From Desulfacinum hydrothermale DSM 13146 (GTDB taxonomy: Bacteria > Desulfobacterota > Syntrophobacteria > Syntrophobacterales > DSM-9756), in NCBI RefSeq assembly GCF_900176285.1, contig NZ_FWXF01000009.1, forward strand, positions 62,001-126,000: DNA of 64,000 nucleotides, given 5' to 3'. Every line of letters starts with the position of its first letter. Within the stretch, counting starts at the first letter, position 1. The notes below the pieces were generated by a model. The model saw nothing but the letters and a program-made list of their open reading frames with translations, made no database searches and was not told where the DNA came from. Positions 1 to 7,982 of this stretch are shown in pieces. Both the position numbers and the translations under genes were made by a program.

Positions 1-654
1 CCCTTCCAATCCCATTGGAACCAGGGGCAGCAGCGCCTCGATATCCTCCCATCCGGACACGCCCCCTGAGGCGATCACCGGTGTGGAAACGGACCGGCAC
101 AGCTCGGCGGTGGCCTCCAGGTTGACGCCCGATTGCATCCCGTCGCGGTGAATGTCCGTGTAGATGATGGCGGCCAGGGGAAGGGTCTCGAACCCGCGGG
201 CGAAGTCGACCGCCCGCAGATCGGTGGTTTCCGTCCATCCCTCCACGGCCACCCGGCCGTTGCGCGCGTCGATGCCCAGCGCGACCCGTCCTGGAAACCG
301 GCGGCAGGTTTCCTCCACCATCTTGGGATTCCGGGTGGCGGCGGTTCCCAGGATGACCCGCCGGACTCCCAGGTCCAAATAGACGGCCGCCGTTTCCACG
401 CTTCGGATACCTCCGCCCAGTTGCACCGGGATCTTGACCGCCTGGACAATGGCAGCCACCACCTCACGGTTCTTGGGGCTCCTGGCAAAAGCGCCGTCCA
501 GGTCCACCACGTGAAGCCATGGGGCTCCCTGATCTTGCCACCGAAGCGCCACTTCCACCGGGTCCGTGCCGTAGACGGTGGCCTTGTCCATGCGCCCTTG
601 CATGAGGCGCACACAGCGTCCCTCTTTCAAATCAATGGCCGGAAAGACAATCAT
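1..654 (-). CDS. hisA: Phosphoribosylformimino-AICAR ribotide isomerase, HisA (C-terminus cut by window edge)
   Basis: Fourth enzyme of histidine biosynthesis, an Amadori isomerase acting on ProFAR in the cytoplasm. The 218 residues present form most of a TIM barrel of usual length about 245, so roughly 25-30 C-terminal residues lie outside the window. The N-terminus MIVFPAIDLKEGRCVRL carries the general-base Asp8; the second catalytic Asp is about residue 129 in GIDARNG; LGGGIRS (phosphate loop) and the C-terminal VSGWEDIEAL stretch are visible. The ATG at 654 directly begins the conserved MIVFPAIDL. It is the last visible gene of a minus-strand run and starts 15 bases after the thioesterase stop. 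hisF would be the expected next gene, but that is outside view. Confidence 0.96.
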   Translation of the reverse strand, partial: MIVFPAIDLKEGRCVRLMQGRMDKATVYGTDPVEVALRWQDQGAPWLHVVDLDGAFARSPKNREVVAAIVQAVKIPVQLGGGIRSVETAAVYLDLGVRRVILGTAATRNPKMVEETCRRFPGRVALGIDARNGRVAVEGWTETTDLRAVDFARGFETLPLAAIIYTDIHRDGMQSGVNLEATAELCRSVSTPVIASGGVSGWEDIEALLPLVPMGLEG

Positions 655-669
655 GGAATCGCGTACTCC

Positions 670-1116
670 CTATGGCCGTGGCTGTCTCTGTGATGGGCTG
701 GTTCCTTGTTGCACCTGGTGCTTTTCCAGGAGGGAACGGAGCGGCGCCGGGGGCTTGAGCACCCGTCGTTGGGCGTCCACGCAGACGTGCACCGTATAGC
801 CTTCGGCGATGGGCCCATCGGGTCCGTTCTTCCTTATGGTGTAGTCGAAGCGGAGCCGGGCCGGCCCGGAAAAACGAAAGCGCGTTTCGATCTCCAAGAG
901 GTCGTCGTAGAAAGCCGGCTTGAAATACCGGCAGTGGGCTTCGATGACCGGCAGGAAGATCCCGTCCTCCTCCAACCTTCGGTAGCTGGTTCCCAAGGTT
1001 CGGAACCATTCCGCCCGACCCACCTCGAACCAACGCATGTAATTGCCATAGTAGGCCTGGCCCATGGCGTCCGTATCGCCGTATAAAACGCGCAGGGTGG
1101 CTCTTGCATCGGTCAT
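670..1116 (-). CDS. Hotdog-fold acyl-CoA thioesterase (YbgC/4HBT type)
   Basis: A 148-aa single-domain hotdog thioesterase that hydrolyses acyl-CoA (or acyl-ACP) esters in the cytoplasm. The family active-site segment DTDAMGQAYYGNYMRWFE begins at residue 14, with the catalytic Asp being one of the acidic residues of DTD and the YxNY stretch forming the helix. The remainder fits the YbgC/FcbC length of about 130-150 aa. The ATG at 1116 is preceded by GGGGGGA; an upstream in-frame ATG at 1152 has no such site. It lies between the ApgM-like gene and hisA in a tight same-strand run. Tol-Pal genes, the usual neighbours of ybgC in Gammaproteobacteria, are absent, so substrate and role are undetermined. 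Confidence 0.85.
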   Translation of the reverse strand: MTDARATLRVLYGDTDAMGQAYYGNYMRWFEVGRAEWFRTLGTSYRRLEEDGIFLPVIEAHCRYFKPAFYDDLLEIETRFRFSGPARLRFDYTIRKNGPDGPIAEGYTVHVCVDAQRRVLKPPAPLRSLLEKHQVQQGTSPSQRQPRP

Positions 1117-1172
1117 GTCCACATTTCCCCCCAGCAAAACCGGATGCAGCATCTCGATCCTGGGCCTCCTGG

Positions 1173-2393
1173 CTAGATGGAACCCACGAGGCGCTCAAAA
1201 AGCTCCGGCCCACTGGAAAGGTGAAGGCCGGTCTGCGAGGCTGCTTTTTCGTGAAAGTGCACCTTTGCGGCAGGGCCCGCCGACGCTTCCAGACGCCCTC
1301 GAAAGAGCGCAAAAAGCGAAGGATCCCCCACATGGGTCCGCACATGCAAAGGCGTTAGATGATCGGCCGCCACCAACACATGCACGAGCCCCTTGCCCTC
1401 AAGACCCCGAAGAATCGGTCCCACCACCTTGGCATCGAAGTCTTCAATGGCCCGAATCTTCTTTTCCAGGCTGCCTTCGTGGGAGGCCTCGTCGGGAGCC
1501 TCCACGTGGACGAAAACCAGGTCCCCATCTTCCAGGGCGCCCAGGGCCGCCTCCACCTTTCCCTGGTAGTTGGTGTCCAGGTAGCCGGTGGCTCCGGGCA
1601 CCTCCACGGGCTCCAAGCCGGCATAGACGCCCAGTCCCTTCAAGAGGTCCACGGCTGAGATCATGCTCCCGGCGAGGCCGAAGCGCTCCTGCAGGGTGGG
1701 CATGGAGGGGGCTCGGCCCTGTCCCCACGGCCACACGGCGTTGGCCGGGCGTCGACCTTGGGCCACTCTCCTGGCGTTGACCGGATGGGCGGCCAGGATC
1801 GCCGCCGCCCGAGCGACGAACCGTGAAAGCACCTCCACCTGGTCATAGACCCTGGCGTATGGATCCGAAGGCTCTCCCAAGATGTCGTGCGGTGGCGTGG
1901 TCGGCAGAGAGTCGTCCCCGTGGTCCCAGACCAAAAGATGGCGGTAGCTCACGCCCGCATGGAGGGTGAGCGGCAGCCCGTCGCAGGCCTCCTGCAAGGC
2001 GTTCACCAGTTCCCGGGCTTCCTGGGTCGTGATGTGTCCCGCCGAGTGATCGCCCATGCGTCGTCCGCCCCGGCCGTCGTCTTCCAGGTACACCAGGTTG
2101 CATCGGAAGGCCACCTGGTGGGGATCCAGCGAGACGCCCAGGCTGGCGGCTTCCAGCGGGGCGCGGCCGGTGTGGTAGACGGCCGGATCATAGCCCAGAA
2201 GGGCCATGTTGGCGATGTCGCTTCCCGGTTCCATCCCCGGGGGAATGGTTTGGACGCGCCCCATCTCGCCCATACCGGCCAGCCGGTTCATATGGGGGGT
2301 GTGGGCCGCCTCCAGGGGAGTCTTTCCCCCCAGGGATGCCACGGGCGTGTCGCCCATTCCGTCTCCGATCAAGATCACAATCTTTGGATGCAT
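1173..2393 (-). CDS. ApgM-like alkaline-phosphatase superfamily protein, probable homoserine kinase
   Basis: A 406-aa member of the archaeal-type cofactor-independent phosphoglycerate mutase (ApgM) family. Visible are the metal-binding start ILIGDGMGD (residues 8-15), the nucleophile segment MEPGSDIANMALLGYDP with Ser58, and late metal-ligand segments HVEAPDEASHEG (296-307) and DHLTPLHVRTH (about 344-354). General annotation would be phosphoglycerate mutase. It starts 12 bases after the hom stop, however, and ApgM relatives beside hom in genomes without thrB have been proposed as alternative homoserine kinases. I infer that role here: homoserine to O-phosphohomoserine for threonine synthesis. 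The family assignment is secure; choosing between mutase and kinase rests on context. The ATG at 2393 begins the conserved N-terminal strand. Confidence 0.83.
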   Translation of the reverse strand: MHPKIVILIGDGMGDTPVASLGGKTPLEAAHTPHMNRLAGMGEMGRVQTIPPGMEPGSDIANMALLGYDPAVYHTGRAPLEAASLGVSLDPHQVAFRCNLVYLEDDGRGGRRMGDHSAGHITTQEARELVNALQEACDGLPLTLHAGVSYRHLLVWDHGDDSLPTTPPHDILGEPSDPYARVYDQVEVLSRFVARAAAILAAHPVNARRVAQGRRPANAVWPWGQGRAPSMPTLQERFGLAGSMISAVDLLKGLGVYAGLEPVEVPGATGYLDTNYQGKVEAALGALEDGDLVFVHVEAPDEASHEGSLEKKIRAIEDFDAKVVGPILRGLEGKGLVHVLVAADHLTPLHVRTHVGDPSLFALFRGRLEASAGPAAKVHFHEKAASQTGLHLSSGPELFERLVGSI

Positions 2394-2405
2394 ACTTATC
2401 TGCCC

Positions 2406-3734
2406 TTACTCGGGTTCCACGTCGTTGTTGGGCGTGTCTTCAATCCGGATGATGCGGGTGGGGCCACGGACGATATCCAATCGGTCGATGGCTTGCAACG
2501 ACCGTCGAACGGCCTCCTCCTGCGCCTCGTGGGTGAGCATGACAATGGGAACGGCCCCTCCCACTTGCCGACCCTTTTGAATCACCGCCGCGATACTGAT
2601 GGCGTTTTCCCCCAGGATGCCTGAGATTTTGGACAACACCCCGGGGCGATCCACGGCCGAAAAGCGAAAGTAGTATCGGGTCACCACCTCTTCCATGGGC
2701 CGGACGGGGGTGTCCTGCGTCCTTTCAGGGAGAAAAGAAAGCGGCGGCACGCGGTTGATTCCCCCCGAGGTGAGATCCCGTGCGATGTCCACCATGTCGG
2801 CCACCACGGCGCTTCCGGTGGGCATCATGCCGGCACCGAGGCCGTAGAGCATGATGTTTCCCACCGCGTTGCCGTGCAGATGCACGGCGTTGTAGGCACC
2901 TCGGACACTGGCCAGAACGTGGGAAGAGGGAATCAGGGTGGGATGCACGCGCATCTCCAACTGCCCGTTCACATGCCGTCCAATGGCCAGCAACTTGAGC
3001 TGGTAGCCGAACTCCGAGGCAAACTGCACGTCCAGCGGGTCGGTATGTCGGATCCCCTCCACGTAGACCTGGTCGAACTGGATGGGAGTGCCGAAGGCCA
3101 TGGCGCCGGCAATGGCCAATTTGTGGGCCGTATCGATGCCGTCCACATCCAAGGTGGGATCGGCTTCCGCATAACCCCTTTCCTGGGCCTCACGAAGAGC
3201 CTCCTCAAAGCCGAGCCCCTCTTCGGTCATGCGGGTCAGGATGTAATTGCCGGTCCCGTTGAGAATGCCAAAGATGGTATCCACCCGGTTGGCGGCAAGC
3301 CCTTCTCGAATGGACTTGAGAAGTGGAATGCCACCCGCCACGGAGGCCTCAAAGCCGATGCAACACCCCCGCCGGGCGGCATGGGCGAAAAGTTCGTTGC
3401 CGTGATGGGCCAAGAGGGCCTTGTTGGCCGTCACCACGTGTTTGCCCTGGTCCAGAGCCTGCAAGATGAAGGTCCGGGCCGGCTCCAACCCTCCGATAAG
3501 CTCCACCACGATCTGTATGTGGGGATCTTCCAGGATGTCTCGCACGTTGGTGGTGAGCTTCTCCCGTCCCACGGACACCGGCCGGGGGGAATCCAGGTCC
3601 AGATCCGCCACACGAACCAATTCCAGGGGGAATCCGAGACGCGCCTGAATGGCGGAAGCGTTTTCTTCAAGAACGCGGATCACCCCGCAGCCCACGGTGC
3701 CCCATCCGATCAAACCCACGCGAACCGATTCCAT
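2406..3734 (-). CDS. hom: Homoserine dehydrogenase with C-terminal ACT domain
   Basis: Reduces aspartate semialdehyde to homoserine with NAD(P)H, the branch step towards threonine and methionine. The 442-aa protein has an N-terminal Rossmann motif GLIGWGTVGCGV (residues 7-18), a catalytic segment with the conserved lysine in DTAHKLAI, and a C-terminal ACT domain (YYFRFSAVDRPGVLSKISGI, about residue 350 onward) that usually binds threonine for feedback inhibition. The ATG at 3734 follows AAGGAG; upstream in-frame codons lack a ribosome site. asd, which makes its substrate, is at 26 kb in this window. The adjacent ApgM-like gene is a candidate for the next step. The 273 bases upstream, towards the aminotransferase, hold no gene I can see. 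Confidence 0.96.
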   Translation of the reverse strand: MESVRVGLIGWGTVGCGVIRVLEENASAIQARLGFPLELVRVADLDLDSPRPVSVGREKLTTNVRDILEDPHIQIVVELIGGLEPARTFILQALDQGKHVVTANKALLAHHGNELFAHAARRGCCIGFEASVAGGIPLLKSIREGLAANRVDTIFGILNGTGNYILTRMTEEGLGFEEALREAQERGYAEADPTLDVDGIDTAHKLAIAGAMAFGTPIQFDQVYVEGIRHTDPLDVQFASEFGYQLKLLAIGRHVNGQLEMRVHPTLIPSSHVLASVRGAYNAVHLHGNAVGNIMLYGLGAGMMPTGSAVVADMVDIARDLTSGGINRVPPLSFLPERTQDTPVRPMEEVVTRYYFRFSAVDRPGVLSKISGILGENAISIAAVIQKGRQVGGAVPIVMLTHEAQEEAVRRSLQAIDRLDIVRGPTRIIRIEDTPNNDVEPE

Positions 3735-4007
3735 TTGTCCGTCACCACTCCTTATCACCTGGAAGATTGCAACCTGTCGCCTCTCCCGTGCGGGTTCAGC
3801 ATCCTTGCAAAGGAAACCCGCGCCCTTTGGCAGCAATGGATGAAGATCCTACTTCCCAAACGATCGACCCTAAAACGCCCTGACGTGCATCCCCTTGGTG
3901 CGTCTCCATGGACGTTCCAAGGCTCTGAGCATCAGGGCAAAAGTGAAGCGAAGCCTATTGAAGCCCATTGCCAGGCGCTGGCCTCTAAACCGGTTTCCGG
4001 GTAGGCC

Positions 4008-5195
4008 CTAGCCGTTTTGCAGGGCCTTGCGAATCCCCCGCACGGCCTGCCGGATGCGCATCTCGTTTTCCACGAGCGCAAAGCGCACATGGTCGTCGCC
4101 GTATTCTCCGAATCCCAGGCCCGGCGACACCGCCACCTTGGCCTTCTCGATGAGAAACTTGGAAAAGGCCACCGATCCCATGGACCGAAAGGCTTCCGGG
4201 ATGGGTGCCCACACGAACATGGTGCCCTTGGGCTTTTCCAGGGGCCAGCCCGCGCGATTCAGTCCATCCACCAGAACGTCGCGCCGGGATTGGTAGATGT
4301 CCACGATTTCCTGCACGCAGGATTGATCTCCGTTGAGGGCGATGATGGCAGCGATCTGGATGGGCTGAAAGATGCCATAATCCAGGTAGCTCTTGAGGCG
4401 GGTGAGCGCCGCGACCATCTCGGGATTTCCCACGCAAAAGCCCACACGCCATCCCGCCATGCTGTAGCTTTTGGACATGGAGAAAAACTCCACCGCCACG
4501 TCCTTGGCCCCCGGTACCTGCAGAATGCTCGGGGCTCGGTAGCCGTCGAAGGTGAGATCGGCATAAGCCAAATCGTGGATCACCATCAGGTGGTTGTCCC
4601 GGGCGAAATCCACCACCTTTTGAAAGAAATCCATGTCCACCACGGCCGTGGTCGGGTTGTGGGGAAAAGAGATGATGAGCATCTTGGGCCGTGGCCAGGT
4701 CTGCTTGGTGGCAATGAGAAGGTCCTCAAAAAAGTCGCGACCGGGTCCGATGGGAATGGAGCGCAAATCGCCGCCGGCGATAATCACCGAGTAGGGGTGA
4801 ATGGGGTAGGTGGGGTTGGGGGAAAAGACCACGTCCCCGGGACTCACCAGAGCCAGCACCAGATGCGACAGCCCCTCTTTGGCTCCGATGGTCACCACCG
4901 CTTCCGATTCCGGATCCAGATCCACCTGGTAGCGCCGCTTGTACCAATCGCAAATGGCATGGCGAAGCTTGGTGATCCCTTTGGAGGCCGAGTAGCGGTG
5001 GTTGTGGCCCTTTCGAGCCGCCTCCACCAGCTTTTCCACGATATGGGGCGGCGTGGGCAGGTCGGGATTGCCCATACCCAGATCCACGATGTCTTCTCCC
5101 GCGCGGCGTCGCTCCATCTTCAGGGCGTTCACCTGGGCGAAGACGTAGGGCGGCAGGCGCCGCATCCGGCTGAACTGCTCGATTTGGAACGTCAT
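4008..5195 (-). CDS. alaC: Class I PLP-dependent aminotransferase, AlaC-like (alanine-synthesising)
   Basis: A 395-aa fold-type I aminotransferase, most like AlaC, which transfers an amino group from glutamate to pyruvate to make alanine. The PLP-binding lysine is Lys242 in [14 protein letters not shown], preceded by SFPHNPT (176-182) and HDLAYADL with the PLP-ring Asp208. The start [19 protein letters not shown] is typical of AlaC and of the related LL-diaminopimelate aminotransferases. The ATG at 5195 is preceded by GGGAGGTGG. It lies upstream of hom and downstream of nagZ on the same strand. Substrate choice within this aminotransferase group cannot be fixed from sequence alone; being next to hom could also fit an aspartate-family substrate. 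Confidence 0.85.
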   Translation of the reverse strand: MTFQIEQFSRMRRLPPYVFAQVNALKMERRRAGEDIVDLGMGNPDLPTPPHIVEKLVEAARKGHNHRYSASKGITKLRHAICDWYKRRYQVDLDPESEAVVTIGAKEGLSHLVLALVSPGDVVFSPNPTYPIHPYSVIIAGGDLRSIPIGPGRDFFEDLLIATKQTWPRPKMLIISFPHNPTTAVVDMDFFQKVVDFARDNHLMVIHDLAYADLTFDGYRAPSILQVPGAKDVAVEFFSMSKSYSMAGWRVGFCVGNPEMVAALTRLKSYLDYGIFQPIQIAAIIALNGDQSCVQEIVDIYQSRRDVLVDGLNRAGWPLEKPKGTMFVWAPIPEAFRSMGSVAFSKFLIEKAKVAVSPGLGFGEYGDDHVRFALVENEMRIRQAVRGIRKALQNG

Positions 5196-5225
5196 GTGTC
5201 CACCTCCCGAAGGCAAAATCAGACG

Positions 5226-6251
5226 CTATCTCAGGCGCCTTGAGATGTCAAAGCAAAGGACCAGGGCTTCGTCCAGACGCTGCGTGGACCGCTGGTGGGC
5301 GTCCTGGAGATCCCTGTGACGTCGGACCGCATCGTGGAGCGCGCGCAGCAGGGGTTCGGCGCTCCCTTCCTTTTGGCACACCAAAAAGACATCCACGGTC
5401 GCCGTTAGCGCCTGGCGGACGATGGTTTCCGGTTCGAACCGCCCCCGCACTGCCTCCATATCCAAATCGTCTGTAAAAAGAATTCCGCGGAAACCCAGCT
5501 TGCCGCGAAGCACATCCCTGTTGACGGCCGGAGACAAGGTCCCGGGCCACTGAGCGTCCCAGCATCCGTAAACGGCATGGGAGGTCATGACGCCTGCCAC
5601 GCCGGCCGCCACGGCCCCACGGAATGGCTGAAGATGGCGGTCCATCTCCTGGGCCGACAAGCCACTCATGACCGGCAGATGGTCATGGGGATCCAGCCTG
5701 GCGGGTCCCAGACCGGGAAAATGCTTGGCCACCGCCAGCACACCCGAGCCCTGTTGGGTTCGGATCCAGCGCTGTCCCAAATCCGAAACCCGTTGTGGGT
5801 CGGGTCCCAGGGATCGGGTGCCTAGAAAATGTTTGTGCGGCTCTTCGACCAGGTCCAGCACCGGAGCAAAATTGACCGAGATCCCCAGTTGGCGAAGCCG
5901 TCGCGCGGTTTCCCCCACCGAGCGCTCCAGGATATCCGGACCGGCTGCGGCCAATTCTGCCGCCGAAGGGGCCCGTCCGAGGATCTCCCTCAGGCGCTGT
6001 ACCGTACCTCCTTCCTCGTCGATGGCCCAAAGCAGCGGCCGGTGGAGTTCCTCCCGGGCCCATGAGGAAATGTGCTCCGTGAGGGCCTTCAGTTGTTCCT
6101 CGCTTTCGATGTTTCGCCTGAAGAGCACCAGCCCGCCGGGGCGAAGCGTTTTGAGCCGATAGCGAAGTTCCTCGTCAAAGCTGGTTCCCTGAAAGCCGAG
6201 GAACAGATGCCGTCCCACGCGATCAAGAATGGCGGTGTCCAAACTCGACAT
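5226..6251 (-). CDS. nagZ: Beta-N-acetylhexosaminidase NagZ (GH3)
   Basis: Cytoplasmic glycoside hydrolase family 3 enzyme that removes GlcNAc from GlcNAc-anhydroMurNAc peptides during peptidoglycan recycling. The 341-aa protein has KHFPG (176-180), the flexible His-Asp loop DPHDHLP (187-193, usually DSHxxxP) that supplies the acid/base, and FTDDLDMEAV (from 259) with the Asp nucleophile; EEGGTVQRL is also typical. No signal peptide is present, which suits a cytosolic enzyme. The ATG at 6251 follows GGGGGA. It reads divergently from a MurU-like and an AmgK-like gene, so three recycling functions sit around one intergenic region. Probably first gene of the minus-strand run, behind a promoter at about 6345-6373. 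Confidence 0.93.
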   Translation of the reverse strand: MSSLDTAILDRVGRHLFLGFQGTSFDEELRYRLKTLRPGGLVLFRRNIESEEQLKALTEHISSWAREELHRPLLWAIDEEGGTVQRLREILGRAPSAAELAAAGPDILERSVGETARRLRQLGISVNFAPVLDLVEEPHKHFLGTRSLGPDPQRVSDLGQRWIRTQQGSGVLAVAKHFPGLGPARLDPHDHLPVMSGLSAQEMDRHLQPFRGAVAAGVAGVMTSHAVYGCWDAQWPGTLSPAVNRDVLRGKLGFRGILFTDDLDMEAVRGRFEPETIVRQALTATVDVFLVCQKEGSAEPLLRALHDAVRRHRDLQDAHQRSTQRLDEALVLCFDISRRLR

Positions 6252-6344
6252 GGAAAATCCCCCACGGGCGCTTGGGACGCAGCGGTTCAGGGAGCTTACC
6301 GGAAAAGGCTGTGGATGCATCCTTTTCGCTGCGTCAAAAAAGTC

Positions 6345-6373
6345 AGTTAATGAGATTGAATCCCATCTGTCAA
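6345..6373 (-). promoter_or_regulatory. Predicted sigma-70 promoter for nagZ
   Basis: On the minus strand TTGACA (6368-6373) is followed after 17 bases by TTAACT (6345-6350), about 95 bases upstream of the nagZ ATG. The -35 is perfect and the spacing ideal; the -10 is only a fair match. The rest of the 6252-6962 interval holds two copies of a dispersed repeat and no gene I can support. Confidence 0.5.
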
Positions 6374-6399
6374 GGATCAGCGTGGTGAGGCACAGCCAG

Positions 6400-6620
6400 G
6401 AGCCTTTCCGAAAACGACTGGGTTGCTCCCTTGTTGTACGGACGGATACTCGGGGCACCCAGCCGGAGCCGTGCTGCCGGCCTGGCGTTTCAGCAGGAGG
6501 GGCGGGGTCCGCACCCGCCCCAAAAGGCTCCAAAAGAGCCATAGGGCACAGTGGAATTGCAACCAGTTGGAAACCTCCCGAAAGGCTGTAAGGCCGTTGT
6601 GGGACAAGCTTCCAGACCCC
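6400..6620 (+). repeat. Dispersed intergenic repeat, copy 1 (complete)
   Basis: One member of a repeat family found between genes throughout this window. It has the family layout: a left module (GGTTGCTCCCTTGTTGTACG, then a short GGGCACC-type stretch), a GTGCTGCCGGCCTGGC stretch, a central palindrome GGGGCGGG-7 nt-CCCGCCCC (6499-6521), and a right module ending AACCTCCCGAAAGGCTG. It lies in the nagZ/murU divergent interval. No open reading frame follows the conservation, so it looks like a structured non-coding element. The outer limits are approximate. Confidence 0.75.
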
Positions 6621-6701
6621 CATTCCATGGACCGCTTGACACTGCCCGGTCCCTGTCGGTAGGAGCGATAGGGGAGGGGCCCACGCCGAGCGATGGGAGC
6701 T

Positions 6702-6780
6702 CGGCCGAAAAGGCCCAGGTTGATTGTTTCTTGGGCGGACGGACGGGTGGGGCTCCCCGGCGGGCCCGTGCCGCCCGCTT
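6702..6780 (+). repeat. Dispersed intergenic repeat, degenerate left-half copy
   Basis: A second, decayed copy of the same element's left module lies about 80 bases after copy 1 in the same orientation. GCCCAGGTTGATTGTTTCTT, then GCGGACGG and CGGCGGGCCCGTGCCGCCCG line up with the left module at 22221-22310. The central palindrome and right module are missing, so this is a truncated tandem neighbour. Confidence 0.55.
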
Positions 6781-6962
6781 GACCTTGCGACGCATTCGCT
6801 TGAGGACGCACAAATGAGGTCCCCAGGACGGCCTGGTAGCCCGAAACCTTTTTGGACACCCCCCGGCGACAGTGCCCGGGAAGGTCCAAGCCCATGGCTC
6901 GGGCCCGGTTTTTGCCCGCGAAGGAAACCCTGGGAGGTGCCCATGGAAAGGAGATCCGCTCC

Positions 6963-7958
6963 GTGAAGGCCATGATTCTGGCAGCGGGTTTCGGTCATCG
7001 CCTGCGGCCCTTGACGCTGGTCCGGCCCAAGCCCCTTTGTCCCGTGGGCAATGTGCCTTTGGTCGATGATTGGATCCGCCGGCTCGCTCGGGCCGGCATT
7101 TCGGAGATCGTCATCAACGCCCATCACCTGGCGGATCGCCTGGAAGCCCATCTAAGAAGCACCCAGTGGCCGGTGCCCGTCCACCTCCTTCGCGAAGAGA
7201 AGATCCTGGGAACGGGAGGCGGTCTTCGAAATGCCCTGCCGCTACTGGGAGATGATCCCTTTTTGGTCGTCAACGGAGACATCGCTTGCGATCTACCCAT
7301 TGGGGAACTGATGCGCCGTTACAGAAACTCCGGGGCTCCTGCGCTGTTGGTTTTGTGCCGCACGGGAACGTTTGATTCCGTCCTGGTAAACCAGTCGGGA
7401 GACCGCATCCAGGCGTTTACCCAAGGTCGCTCAGAAGAAGGGAAAAACGGCAAGACCTTTCGGCCTCTTTGGACCTTTACCGGGGTGCACGTGATTGACC
7501 CCCATCTTCTCAAGGCCCTGCCCGCGGGAAAGCCTTTCCACATCATCCCTGTCTATGAGCGCCTGATCCAGGCCAAAAATCCTCCGGCCGCCTGGTGCCT
7601 CCCCAACCTCTGGTGGCGGGAAATCGGCTCCGTGGAAGCCTACTGGGCCCTCAACCGGGAATGCATGCAACGGACCGCCGGCCCACTCATACCGGACGGC
7701 ACCGTGCGTGGCCGGGTGCTCATCCATCCGACCGCCCGGGTGGACCACCCCGTTTATTTCGAGGACACGGTGGTCATTGGGCCCCGGTGCCACGTCGGCA
7801 GGGAAGCCCATTTGCGGGATGTGATCCTGTGGGAAGATGTGCGGGTGGCCCCCGGGGTCTCCCTGAAAGGATGCATCGTGACCGACGGCATCCACGTTCC
7901 AAAAGACCAGAGCCAGGCGATCCTTCTTCCCGATGGAAAGGCGCCCCTAGTTCTGTGA
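6963..7958 (+). CDS. NDP-sugar pyrophosphorylase, MurU-like with beta-helix tail
   Basis: A 331-aa sugar nucleotidyltransferase. The N-terminal Rossmann-like domain has the signature LAAGFGHRLRPLT followed by RPKPLCPVGN, GTGGGLRNALP and NGDIACDL; the last ~80 residues (VIGPRCHVGREAHLRDVILW) look like a short left-handed beta-helix. Because it is followed 24 bases later by an AmgK-like kinase and faces nagZ, I infer that it acts like MurU, making UDP-MurNAc from MurNAc-1-phosphate. Known MurU proteins are shorter (about 220-230 aa) and lack the helix, so mannose-1-phosphate guanylyltransferase or glucose-1-phosphate nucleotidyltransferase activity remains possible. The GTG at 6963 is preceded by AAGGAG at 6947-6952; ATG 6972 is the alternative start. 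Confidence 0.82.
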   Translation: MKAMILAAGFGHRLRPLTLVRPKPLCPVGNVPLVDDWIRRLARAGISEIVINAHHLADRLEAHLRSTQWPVPVHLLREEKILGTGGGLRNALPLLGDDPFLVVNGDIACDLPIGELMRRYRNSGAPALLVLCRTGTFDSVLVNQSGDRIQAFTQGRSEEGKNGKTFRPLWTFTGVHVIDPHLLKALPAGKPFHIIPVYERLIQAKNPPAAWCLPNLWWREIGSVEAYWALNRECMQRTAGPLIPDGTVRGRVLIHPTARVDHPVYFEDTVVIGPRCHVGREAHLRDVILWEDVRVAPGVSLKGCIVTDGIHVPKDQSQAILLPDGKAPLVL

Positions 7959-7982
7959 CGACCGAATTCGGCGGGAGATGGC

